Shown here one piece after another: positions 1 through 6,920 of a stretch of DNA of 36,936 bases. Location of the stretch: contig JAZGEV010000074.1 of NCBI GenBank assembly GCA_036478895.1, positions 1 to 36,936 of the forward strand, written 5' to 3'. The notes below the pieces were generated by a model. That model ran no database searches and was not told the origin of the DNA. It saw only the letters and a list, made by a program, of their open reading frames with translations. Numbering within the stretch: the stretch's first letter is position 1; each line of letters starts with the position of its first letter. The stretch is from S010-17 sp036478895 (GTDB lineage Bacteria; Bacteroidota; Bacteroidia; Flavobacteriales; Flavobacteriaceae). A program made the position numbers and the translations under genes.

Positions 1-8
1 CAATTAAA

Positions 9-557
9 ATGAAAAAAGTAGTATTATTAGTAGTTGCTTTAGCAACTTTAGGATTTGCGAATGCGCAATTTGAAGCAAAAATCAACCCGTTAGGAGCAAT
101 GTTCGGTAACCCAGATATTTCTGGTGAGTATATTGTAAACGATAATTTTGGTGTTGAATTGGATGTAAGTTTTTCTTTTGGACAAGCTTATTTAGGTTTT
201 ATTAAAATACCTGGAGCAAAACAATCAGGTTTTGGTGTTAGAGCTGTTGGAAAGTATTATTTCTCTCCAGATGATGGTGGAGATGGATGGTATGGTGGAA
301 TCTACTTAAGACAAGCTTCTAATAAATTTGAAGATAAAGATAGTGCAGATACATATTCTTTTGGAGCATATGATAGATCTATTTTTGCTGCTGGAGTTGA
401 AGTAGGTAAAAAATGGGTTTTTGATTCTGGTTTCTTAATTGAAGCTGCTTGGGCAATTGGTAGACCAATTTCTGAAAAAAGAACTGGTTTTGGTGGTACT
501 TTTACAACCGGTTTAGATGGTTATGCTAAATTTGGAATTGGTTACCGTTTTAACTAA
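9..557 (+). CDS. Small outer-membrane beta-barrel protein
   Basis: The 182-residue product begins with a clear signal peptide (hydrophobic core at about residues 4-15, cleavage probably after FANA, residue 19). The mature part alternates short hydrophobic and polar stretches, is rich in Gly, Tyr and Phe, and ends in YRFN, an aromatic C-terminal strand as expected of an outer-membrane barrel. The size suggests an eight-stranded barrel like the small OmpW/OmpX-type proteins, but I see no motif that assigns a function or substrate. The ATG lies only eight bases into the window, so its promoter is outside. A strong hairpin terminator follows at 580-620, so it ends its own transcription unit. Confidence is high that it is a gene and moderate for barrel topology. 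Confidence 0.85.
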   Translation: MKKVVLLVVALATLGFANAQFEAKINPLGAMFGNPDISGEYIVNDNFGVELDVSFSFGQAYLGFIKIPGAKQSGFGVRAVGKYYFSPDDGGDGWYGGIYLRQASNKFEDKDSADTYSFGAYDRSIFAAGVEVGKKWVFDSGFLIEAAWAIGRPISEKRTGFGGTFTTGLDGYAKFGIGYRFN

Positions 558-579
558 ACAGACACTTTTTTTTAAATAT

Positions 580-620
580 AATATCCTTTCAATTCATTTT
601 GAAAGGATATTTTTGTTTTT
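580..620 (+). terminator. Rho-independent terminator of the barrel gene
   Basis: An 11-bp perfect stem (580-590 with 601-611) encloses a 10-base loop and is followed by a T-rich tail (611-620). It starts 22 bases after the stop codon of the upstream plus-strand gene. Confidence 0.85.
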
Positions 621-724
621 ATATTTCCTTTACAGAAATAAGTTTTCTAATTTCATCAATATTTATATTGATGAATATCAATGAATTAAAAAGTTTATCT
701 TTATTCGATTTGAATTATTCTTTA

Positions 725-732
725 TACATTTG
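725..732 (+). promoter_or_regulatory. Putative -7 promoter element for the histidine phosphatase
   Basis: TACATTTG matches the Bacteroidota -7 consensus TAnnTTTG and lies 98 bases before the ATG at 831. A well-spaced TTG -33 element is not evident: the nearest TTTG (709-712) is only 12 bases away. The implied untranslated leader is about 90 bases. Confidence 0.45.
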
Positions 733-830
733 CATTATAAAAGGATGTAAATAGAATAGGAAAACTATTAATGTTCTTTACAAGTGTCAAAAAAATCAAC
801 TAACAACAAGTTAATTTTTAAAACACTATT

Positions 831-1427
831 ATGAAAAAGTATGTATTTATCCTAGTATTAATTGCCTTTACAGCATGTAAGACGCAAATTATCCCCAATT
901 TTGAATCTTCAAGTTATTTTTATGAAAATGACATTATGGACAACAGAAATGTTCATAAAAACAATACGGTTCTGTATTTTATTCGTCATGCGCAAGCAAA
1001 AGAAAAAAACAGTTACGATGATCCTAGTTTATCTTTAAAAGGAAAAGAGAAAGTTAAAAAATACATCTCATACTTTAAAGACAAGCGCTTAGATTCTGTT
1101 TTTAGCACTAGTTTTAATCGCGCTAGTCAAACTGGAAAGTCTATTGCTAATTCCAAAAAAATTGGATTTGAATATTACAACCCCAATACATTAAATGAAA
1201 GAGATTGGGTTAAAAGAAATAAAGGAAAAGCAATACTTTTTATTGGTCATAGTAACACGTGTCCAGAAATGGTTAATCGATTTATTGGCCGTATGCGTTT
1301 TACGCAGGTTATGGATGATAATTATTCTGATATTTATAGAGTCATCATATCTAAAGATGAAATTTACGCAGACATTTTAACCTTAGAAGACGAAATACGT
1401 TCTAGGGAAGTTTTGGCTAAACAGTAA
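831..1427 (+). CDS. Histidine phosphatase family lipoprotein (SixA/PGM-like)
   Basis: This 198-residue protein belongs to the histidine phosphatase (phosphoglycerate mutase-like) superfamily. The catalytic RHA motif is at residues 52-54 (R52, H53), and the second catalytic histidine lies in GHSNT (residues 139-143, H140). The compact core without a large cap resembles SixA-like members. Unlike cytoplasmic SixA, it opens with a lipoprotein signal (FTAC, Cys16 as the lipidated residue), so it should be anchored in the envelope and face away from cytoplasmic phosphorelays. The substrate is unknown. It converges on prmA, with seven bases between the two stop codons and no obvious shared terminator. 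Confidence 0.88.
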   Translation: MKKYVFILVLIAFTACKTQIIPNFESSSYFYENDIMDNRNVHKNNTVLYFIRHAQAKEKNSYDDPSLSLKGKEKVKKYISYFKDKRLDSVFSTSFNRASQTGKSIANSKKIGFEYYNPNTLNERDWVKRNKGKAILFIGHSNTCPEMVNRFIGRMRFTQVMDDNYSDIYRVIISKDEIYADILTLEDEIRSREVLAKQ

Positions 1428-1434
1428 CATTTTT

Positions 1435-2265
1435 TTATTGATACTTCAAAGCAACCCAATTATCACGTTCCTCTTTGGTTTGTAGTTTAAGGTCAAATTT
1501 AGAGACCTCAGCATCAATAATGGGAATATCTTCATTGTAGAATCCACTTAATAAAAGAATTCCATTATCATTCATTGCATTGGTGTACGTTTCAATATCA
1601 TTCAATAAAATATTCCGATTGATATTTGCAATAATGACATCGTATTTTTTGTTGATTAACAAAGACGCTTCGCCTTCATAAACTTGTATGTTTTTACAAT
1701 TATTACGCTCCACGTTCTCGATAGAATTCAAAAAACACCAGTTATCAATATCAATTGCGTCAATTGGGTTTGCACCACGCATTTCTGCCAATATGGCTAA
1801 AACGCCTGTTCCGCAACCCATATCTAGCACTTTTTTACCTTTCAGATTTAAATTTAACAGGTGTTTTACCATCATATGTGTGGTTTGATGATGTCCAGTT
1901 CCAAAACTCATTTTTGGTTCGATAATAATGTCGTATTTTAAATTGGGGTTTTCGTGAAAAGGCGCTCTAATAGATACCAAATTATCGATCTGTATTGGAT
2001 TAAAGTTTTTCTCCCATTCTTTATTCCAATTGACTTGTGCTATTTCTTCTTTCTGATATTTTATTTTAAATTCATCACTTCCTAGAATAAAAATATCATC
2101 TAAAATATCTTCTTTAAAATCTTCTTTTTGGATATAGGCAATAACACCATCTTCGTTTTCTACAAAGGATTCAAAACCTGCGTAGCCTAATTCTGCTATT
2201 AAAATTTCGGTTGCAGGATCTCTTGGCGTAATTTGAAATGTGTAGGAAATGTAGATGTTTTGCAT
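1435..2265 (-). CDS. prmA: Ribosomal protein L11 methyltransferase PrmA
   Basis: PrmA is a cytoplasmic SAM-dependent enzyme that trimethylates amino groups of ribosomal protein L11. The sequence shows the PrmA signature FGTGHHQTT before the SAM-binding motif I (VLDMGCGTGVLAI) and the later NINRNIL motif that corresponds to the NPPY-like active-site segment. The length is 276 residues with the ATG at 2263-2265. An upstream TTG (2304) would give 289 residues, but a TAnnTTTG promoter element at 2283-2290 lies inside that extension, which favours the ATG. The gene follows the second TPR kinase, with a separate promoter likely, and converges on the histidine phosphatase. Confidence 0.95.
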   Translation of the reverse strand: MQNIYISYTFQITPRDPATEILIAELGYAGFESFVENEDGVIAYIQKEDFKEDILDDIFILGSDEFKIKYQKEEIAQVNWNKEWEKNFNPIQIDNLVSIRAPFHENPNLKYDIIIEPKMSFGTGHHQTTHMMVKHLLNLNLKGKKVLDMGCGTGVLAILAEMRGANPIDAIDIDNWCFLNSIENVERNNCKNIQVYEGEASLLINKKYDVIIANINRNILLNDIETYTNAMNDNGILLLSGFYNEDIPIIDAEVSKFDLKLQTKEERDNWVALKYQ

Positions 2266-2282
2266 AATTAAATTTTGAAATG

Positions 2283-2290
2283 CAAAGTTA
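2283..2290 (-). promoter_or_regulatory. Putative -7 promoter element for prmA
   Basis: On the minus strand this reads TAACTTTG, matching TAnnTTTG. It lies 17 bases upstream of the prmA ATG, which implies a very short leader and decides the start at 2265 over the TTG at 2304. No convincing -33 TTG is found at normal spacing. Confidence 0.45.
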
Positions 2291-2321
2291 CGAGTTAAAT
2301 TCAATAAAACTGCTCACACAT

Positions 2322-3128
2322 TTAATTTTTATCAATCTCAATAGTGTATGATGTGCCTTGCTTATTAGATATAAAATCTACTGTTGCGTTTAAATAAGCT
2401 ACCCTCGATTGAATGTTACTCAAGCCAATGCCATCACCTGTTTTTAATTTTTCATCAAAGCCAATACCATTATCTTCAACCGTAATTTGTAAACTATTAT
2501 TTCTACAACTTAGTTGCACATCTATGCTGGTTGCATTGGCGTGTTTTAAACTATTGGAAACCAATTCTTGTATAATTCTATACGAATTAATTTCTTCTTT
2601 TTTGGATAAATTAACAATGTCATCGCCCAAATGTTGAAAAGTGATTTTTTGGGTATGTAAATCATCTAATTTCTGACAATAGTCTTCTACGGTTTCTAAT
2701 AAATTAAAGTTCTCCAACGATGGCGGCACTAAATTATGTGAGATTGCACGTACTTGGTTACATGAATTATCAATCATTGTTATGGCTTCGTTTATGACAT
2801 TGTTATTCATTTCAAGTAAGGAAGATAGTTTATATTTAATAGCAGATAAATCGCCATTTACGCCATCGTGCAACTCTTTAGCTATACGATAACGTTCTTT
2901 TTCTTCACCTTCAATAAGTGTTTCTAAAGTTTTAATTTGATGTTCTCTTTTTAAGGTGACTATTTCTTGATTTTTACGTTTTTGGCGTTGTTTAAAGAAC
3001 AGCCACGTTAGTATAGAACTTAGTAACAAAAACAATGCAATGCCTTTCATATAGTTGTTTTGCGTGTGTTGTTTTTGTAGTTTTAAATTTTGCTTAGCAA
3101 TCTCTTGGTCTTTCTTTGCTGTTTGATA
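2322..3128 (-). repeat. Direct repeat copy A: duplicated kinase module
   Basis: This 807-bp segment encodes the membrane segment, HisKA_3 and HATPase_c domains of the first-listed kinase. It matches 5010-5816 in the same orientation with no length difference. The encoded proteins differ at about 28 of 268 positions by eye. Confidence 0.85.
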
Positions 3129-4334
3129 TTTGGTATCTAAATCATAAAAAGCGTACAGTTTTTGACGATCATTTATTTTTTTACTTATCGCTAAATAAGC
3201 ACTCTGATTTTTAAAACTTTTTTTGAAATTTTGTTTGTTCTCCCAATGCCTAGCTGCTTTTTTATAATACATTTGTTTTAATCCTAAACTGCCAATTTTT
3301 GTAATAATAGATTTTAACTTATTAATAACAGCTTCGGCTTTAGCCGTTTGGTTGAGTGCTTGGTATTGCTCTAATTGTGTAAGGTGGAAATGTGCTAAAA
3401 CGGTATTGTTCACTTTTTTATTTACGATAACAGTATCGGATAAAACATCTAGAATTGTTGGATTGGCTATTTCTTTAAAATCTAGTTTGGATAATAAGGT
3501 TGTTGCTTGTACGCTATAATCCGTATGGTTGCCATCTTTTACTAACTCCAACGCTTCTAAAGTGAGTTTTCTCGCTTGTTTAAATGCCTTAATTTTAAAC
3601 AAAATCTTACATTTTGCTATTAAAACATTGTATTTAGTCAATTTTAATTCCATGTCACTATCTGCTATTGCTTGTAACGCTTTATCGATATGGAGCATTG
3701 CTTTTTTATAATCATTAGCTCTGTAAAAAAGTTTGGATATACCATAATGATTAATGGTTGTTGCCATTTTATTTTTAGGATCACTTATTTTTAAACTTTT
3801 ATACGAAAAATGAATGGCAGAATCTAGGCGTGATGCTTTTACAAAATGTTTACTTTTTTGCGTGTAATAATACGATAGTGATTTGTTTTTGGTAGAATCC
3901 GATATATATGATTTAACAAGATTCAATACATAAGCACTAGAATCTATTTTACCTTCCAGTTGATACATATACGAAAGCGACGTGTTTAACTCAACTAAAT
4001 TATTATACCATTTTAAATTTTTGTAAATAGATAAGGCGCTTTTTACATGAAATTTTGCTTTACCCAAATTGGACTTAAACTTATAAATTTCGGCTCTTAT
4101 ACTATGTGAATGTGCCCAAAAGGCACTGTCTTTATGCGTAATACTATAGCGTTCTATTTTTTTTGCAATACTAATTACATCGCTATATTTGCGATTTGCT
4201 AAAGCATTATCTAATTCATTTCTTAGCTTTATAGATTCGCTTACTGCATCATCATTATCTGCTTGTTGTGCATAAGTATTGCATAGTATAAAAAATGCAA
4301 TACTAAATATGTATGTTTTTATTCTAGATTTCAA
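2322..4334 (-). CDS. TPR-containing sensor histidine kinase (NarX/DesK-type core), copy 1
   Basis: This 670-residue membrane kinase has a signal peptide (about 1-22), a long helical TPR-like periplasmic region (about 25-400), one membrane segment (about 431-448), a short coiled coil, a HisKA_3 dimerisation domain and an HATPase_c domain. The phosphoacceptor is His489 in ELHDGVNGDL. The N box (NSLKHA), the G1 box (VEDNGIGFD) and the G2 box (GIGLSN) are intact. It should phosphorylate the adjacent LuxR-type regulator. The start is TTG (4332-4334): no in-frame ATG lies between it and the upstream stop, and the signal peptide fixes this N-terminus. From about residue 403 on it is about 90% identical to the other kinase, while the TPR parts differ. 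The stimulus is unknown. Confidence 0.92.
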   Translation of the reverse strand: MKSRIKTYIFSIAFFILCNTYAQQADNDDAVSESIKLRNELDNALANRKYSDVISIAKKIERYSITHKDSAFWAHSHSIRAEIYKFKSNLGKAKFHVKSALSIYKNLKWYNNLVELNTSLSYMYQLEGKIDSSAYVLNLVKSYISDSTKNKSLSYYYTQKSKHFVKASRLDSAIHFSYKSLKISDPKNKMATTINHYGISKLFYRANDYKKAMLHIDKALQAIADSDMELKLTKYNVLIAKCKILFKIKAFKQARKLTLEALELVKDGNHTDYSVQATTLLSKLDFKEIANPTILDVLSDTVIVNKKVNNTVLAHFHLTQLEQYQALNQTAKAEAVINKLKSIITKIGSLGLKQMYYKKAARHWENKQNFKKSFKNQSAYLAISKKINDRQKLYAFYDLDTKYQTAKKDQEIAKQNLKLQKQHTQNNYMKGIALFLLLSSILTWLFFKQRQKRKNQEIVTLKREHQIKTLETLIEGEEKERYRIAKELHDGVNGDLSAIKYKLSSLLEMNNNVINEAITMIDNSCNQVRAISHNLVPPSLENFNLLETVEDYCQKLDDLHTQKITFQHLGDDIVNLSKKEEINSYRIIQELVSNSLKHANATSIDVQLSCRNNSLQITVEDNGIGFDEKLKTGDGIGLSNIQSRVAYLNATVDFISNKQGTSYTIEIDKN

Positions 4335-4367
4335 ATTGTCATTAGTTTTAGATCATTAAAAAAAGTA

Positions 4368-5006
4368 TTACAATAGCTCTTTTTCCATAGCAATTTTAAT
4401 AATACCAACACTGTTTTTTGCACCTAGTTTGCTCATTAAATTCATTCTGTGGGTTTCTACTGTTTTTGCACTTATAAATAACTTATCCGAAATTTGTTGC
4501 GTGGTTAACTCTTCCGATATAGCGACGAGCACATCGTGTTCTCTACGGGTTAAATTTGGCTTTAACCCATTGTCATTTGTTTTTTTATTTTGATGATTTA
4601 GCATTTTTTTCTGAATACTCTTATGCAGATATAAGTCACCCGAAAGCACTGTTTTTAAAGCTTCTAATATTTCTAATTTATCGGTGTTTTTAAGCAAATA
4701 ACCGTGTGCGCCGTTTTTAAGCATGCGTTTAGCAAAAGAGGTATCGTCAAAATTGGTTAGGGCAATGATTTTTAATTCAGGTTGTTTTTTTAGTAATTGC
4801 TTGCACAAATCAATGCCGTTAATATCGGGTAAATTAATGTCTAGGAGTAAAACATCGGGATTATCTTTGGCTATATTTTTAAGTGTTTCTTCCGCATTTT
4901 CATAGGTTGCAACCACTTTTATATGTAAGGTGTTTTTTAACATCGTTTTGATGCCTTGTAGTACCATTTTATGGTCGTCTGTTATGGCTAGTTTTGTTGT
5001 TTTCAT
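4368..5006 (-). CDS. LuxR/NarL-family response regulator
   Basis: This 212-residue cytoplasmic DNA-binding regulator has a receiver domain with the acidic pair D10/D11, phosphoacceptor D56 (LLLDINLP), T84 and K106, all conserved. A C-terminal LuxR-type helix-turn-helix (about 150-212) contains the LTRRE and SAKTVETHR motifs. It sits between two HisKA_3 kinases in the same orientation: three bases separate it from the upstream kinase stop, and 33 bases lie before the downstream TTG start. Both kinases are therefore probable partners. Target genes cannot be read from the sequence; the fibre and LamG genes upstream in the same run are candidates by position only. Confidence 0.95.
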   Translation of the reverse strand: MKTTKLAITDDHKMVLQGIKTMLKNTLHIKVVATYENAEETLKNIAKDNPDVLLLDINLPDINGIDLCKQLLKKQPELKIIALTNFDDTSFAKRMLKNGAHGYLLKNTDKLEILEALKTVLSGDLYLHKSIQKKMLNHQNKKTNDNGLKPNLTRREHDVLVAISEELTTQQISDKLFISAKTVETHRMNLMSKLGAKNSVGIIKIAMEKELL

Positions 5007-5009
5007 AAG

Positions 5010-5816
5010 TTATTTTTTATCAATTTCAATAGTGTATGATGTGCCTTGCTTATTTGATATGAAATCTATGGTAGCGTTTAGATAATCCACTCTAGATTGG
5101 ATGTTACTCAAACCAATACCATCACTCTTTTTTACTTTTTCATCAAAGCCAATACCATTATCTTCTACGGTAATTTGTAAAATATTATTTCTACAACTTA
5201 GTTGCACATCTATAGTAGTTGCTTTGGCGTGTTTTAAACTATTGGAAACCAATTCTTGTATGATTCTATAGGAATTAATTTCTTCTTTTTTGGATAGTTT
5301 TACAATGTCATCGCCTAAATGTTGAAAGGTAATTTTCTCTGTATGTAAATCGTCTGTTTTTTGACAAAACTCTTCTACTGCTTCTAATAAATTGAAATTC
5401 TCTAACGATGGTGGTACCAAATTATGTGATATGGCACGAACTTGACTGCACGAATTATCGATCATTGTTATGGCTTCGTTTATGACATTATTATTCATTT
5501 CGAGTAAGGTAGATAGCTTGAATTTTATGGCTGATAAATCACCATTTACACCATCGTGTAGTTCTTTAGCGATACGGAATCGTTCTTTTTCTTCACCTTC
5601 AATTAAGGTTTCTAAGGTTTGTATTTGATGTTCTCTTTTTAAGGTGACTATTTCTTGGTTTTTACGTTTTTGGCGTTGTTTAAAGAATAGCCATGCTAAT
5701 ATAGAACCTAGCAATAGGAACAATGCAATGCCTTTCATATAGTTGTTTTGTGTTTGTTGTTGTTGTAGTTGTAAATTTTGTTGTGCAATTTCCTTGTCTT
5801 TTTTTTCGGTTTGGTA
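5010..5816 (-). repeat. Direct repeat copy B: duplicated kinase module
   Basis: This is the second 807-bp copy of the transmembrane, HisKA_3 and HATPase_c segment, in the same orientation as 2322-3128. The two copies bracket the response regulator gene. Confidence 0.85.
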
Positions 5817-6875
5817 TTTGGTGTCTAGTTCTGTTACAATTTTATTATTTGATGTACTTCTTGTTTTTTCGTTTAGTTTATAATATTTGTTAGCATAATT
5901 ATATGCTTTTTTATATTCTTTTTTCGATGCAAAAATTTCAGCCAAAGGATTTAAGCTATTTAGCTGTAAGGTTTCACTTTCTATCTCTTCAGATAATTTT
6001 AAAGAACGTAATAAATGTGTTTCTGCTTTATCGTATATTTTTAATTCTTGATAAATAGTACCTAAGAAAGCATCGAAATATGCTTTTTCTGGTTTGCTTT
6101 TGGAATATTTTAAATGTTTCTTGGCAATAAGTGCATTTTCTAAACAAGCATTCATATCGTCCTTCTCAGAATAATAGCGCGCTAGATTTTTATACAGGTG
6201 GTGATTAATTCGGTCACTTTTAAACGATTTTGATAAAGATTTCACAATCATATATTGCTCATAAGCTTCGTCTAAACGTTTTGTTTGTGCATAGATAGTT
6301 CCTAAATTAAGAGAACCCGAAGCTATTAAAAAAGTATCTTTAATCTTACGAGCTAAAGCAATGGTTTTAATTTTATATTCCTCTGCTTTTTTATAATTAT
6401 TCATATTTCCATACAACACGCCAAAGTTGTCATATACTTTTATAAGGTTTGCAGTATCTTTGGTTTCTTCAAAAAGATCTATGGTTTTTAAATAGGCTTT
6501 GGTTGTGTTTTGATGTTCTCCTAAAAAAAGATTGGACGTTCCTAATTTAAAATAGGTTTGTCCAACGTGATTCCTATTTGTAACAAAACTTTCATTTTCT
6601 AATGCTTTTTCAAAATAATCTACTGCTTTTTTATATTTGCTAGCTCTGTAGCTTATAAAAGCCAACTCGCGTAAGGCATAATAATTTCCTTTTGGGTAGT
6701 TGTTTTTAGTAGCAAGCGTTACAATTTTTTGATATAACGAATCGCCTTTAACAGCATTAACTTTGGTAATTTCACCAGCCTCTTTCAAAAGCTTGTTTAT
6801 GTGAATTGTATCTTTCTGCCCAAACACAAAAAGACTCAGAAAAATAAAAATTAGAATGGAGATTATTTTTTTCAA
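5010..6875 (-). CDS. TPR-containing sensor histidine kinase (NarX/DesK-type core), copy 2
   Basis: This 621-residue paralogue of the kinase at 2322-4334 has a signal peptide (about 1-19), a periplasmic TPR region (about 25-350) with recognisable TPR-like helices such as AVDYFEKALEN, a membrane segment (about 382-399), a coiled-coil linker, HisKA_3 with His440 in ELHDGVNGDL, and HATPase_c with intact N, G1 and G2 boxes. The start codon is TTG (6873-6875), fixed by the signal peptide. The last 268 or so residues are about 90% identical to the other kinase, while the sensor parts have diverged in sequence and length. It follows the fibre gene after 45 bases and precedes the regulator by three, so it is likely in one operon with both. 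Confidence 0.92.
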   Translation of the reverse strand: MKKIISILIFIFLSLFVFGQKDTIHINKLLKEAGEITKVNAVKGDSLYQKIVTLATKNNYPKGNYYALRELAFISYRASKYKKAVDYFEKALENESFVTNRNHVGQTYFKLGTSNLFLGEHQNTTKAYLKTIDLFEETKDTANLIKVYDNFGVLYGNMNNYKKAEEYKIKTIALARKIKDTFLIASGSLNLGTIYAQTKRLDEAYEQYMIVKSLSKSFKSDRINHHLYKNLARYYSEKDDMNACLENALIAKKHLKYSKSKPEKAYFDAFLGTIYQELKIYDKAETHLLRSLKLSEEIESETLQLNSLNPLAEIFASKKEYKKAYNYANKYYKLNEKTRSTSNNKIVTELDTKYQTEKKDKEIAQQNLQLQQQQTQNNYMKGIALFLLLGSILAWLFFKQRQKRKNQEIVTLKREHQIQTLETLIEGEEKERFRIAKELHDGVNGDLSAIKFKLSTLLEMNNNVINEAITMIDNSCSQVRAISHNLVPPSLENFNLLEAVEEFCQKTDDLHTEKITFQHLGDDIVKLSKKEEINSYRIIQELVSNSLKHAKATTIDVQLSCRNNILQITVEDNGIGFDEKVKKSDGIGLSNIQSRVDYLNATIDFISNKQGTSYTIEIDKK

Positions 6876-6920
6876 AATGTATTGATTTTTAGTTGGTTAA
6901 AGATAGTGTAAAATTTTGGG

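Noticed and set aside
2266..2304. N-terminal extension of PrmA from the TTG at 2304
   Set aside because: A TAnnTTTG promoter element lies within it, and the PrmA family normally begins near the downstream ATG.
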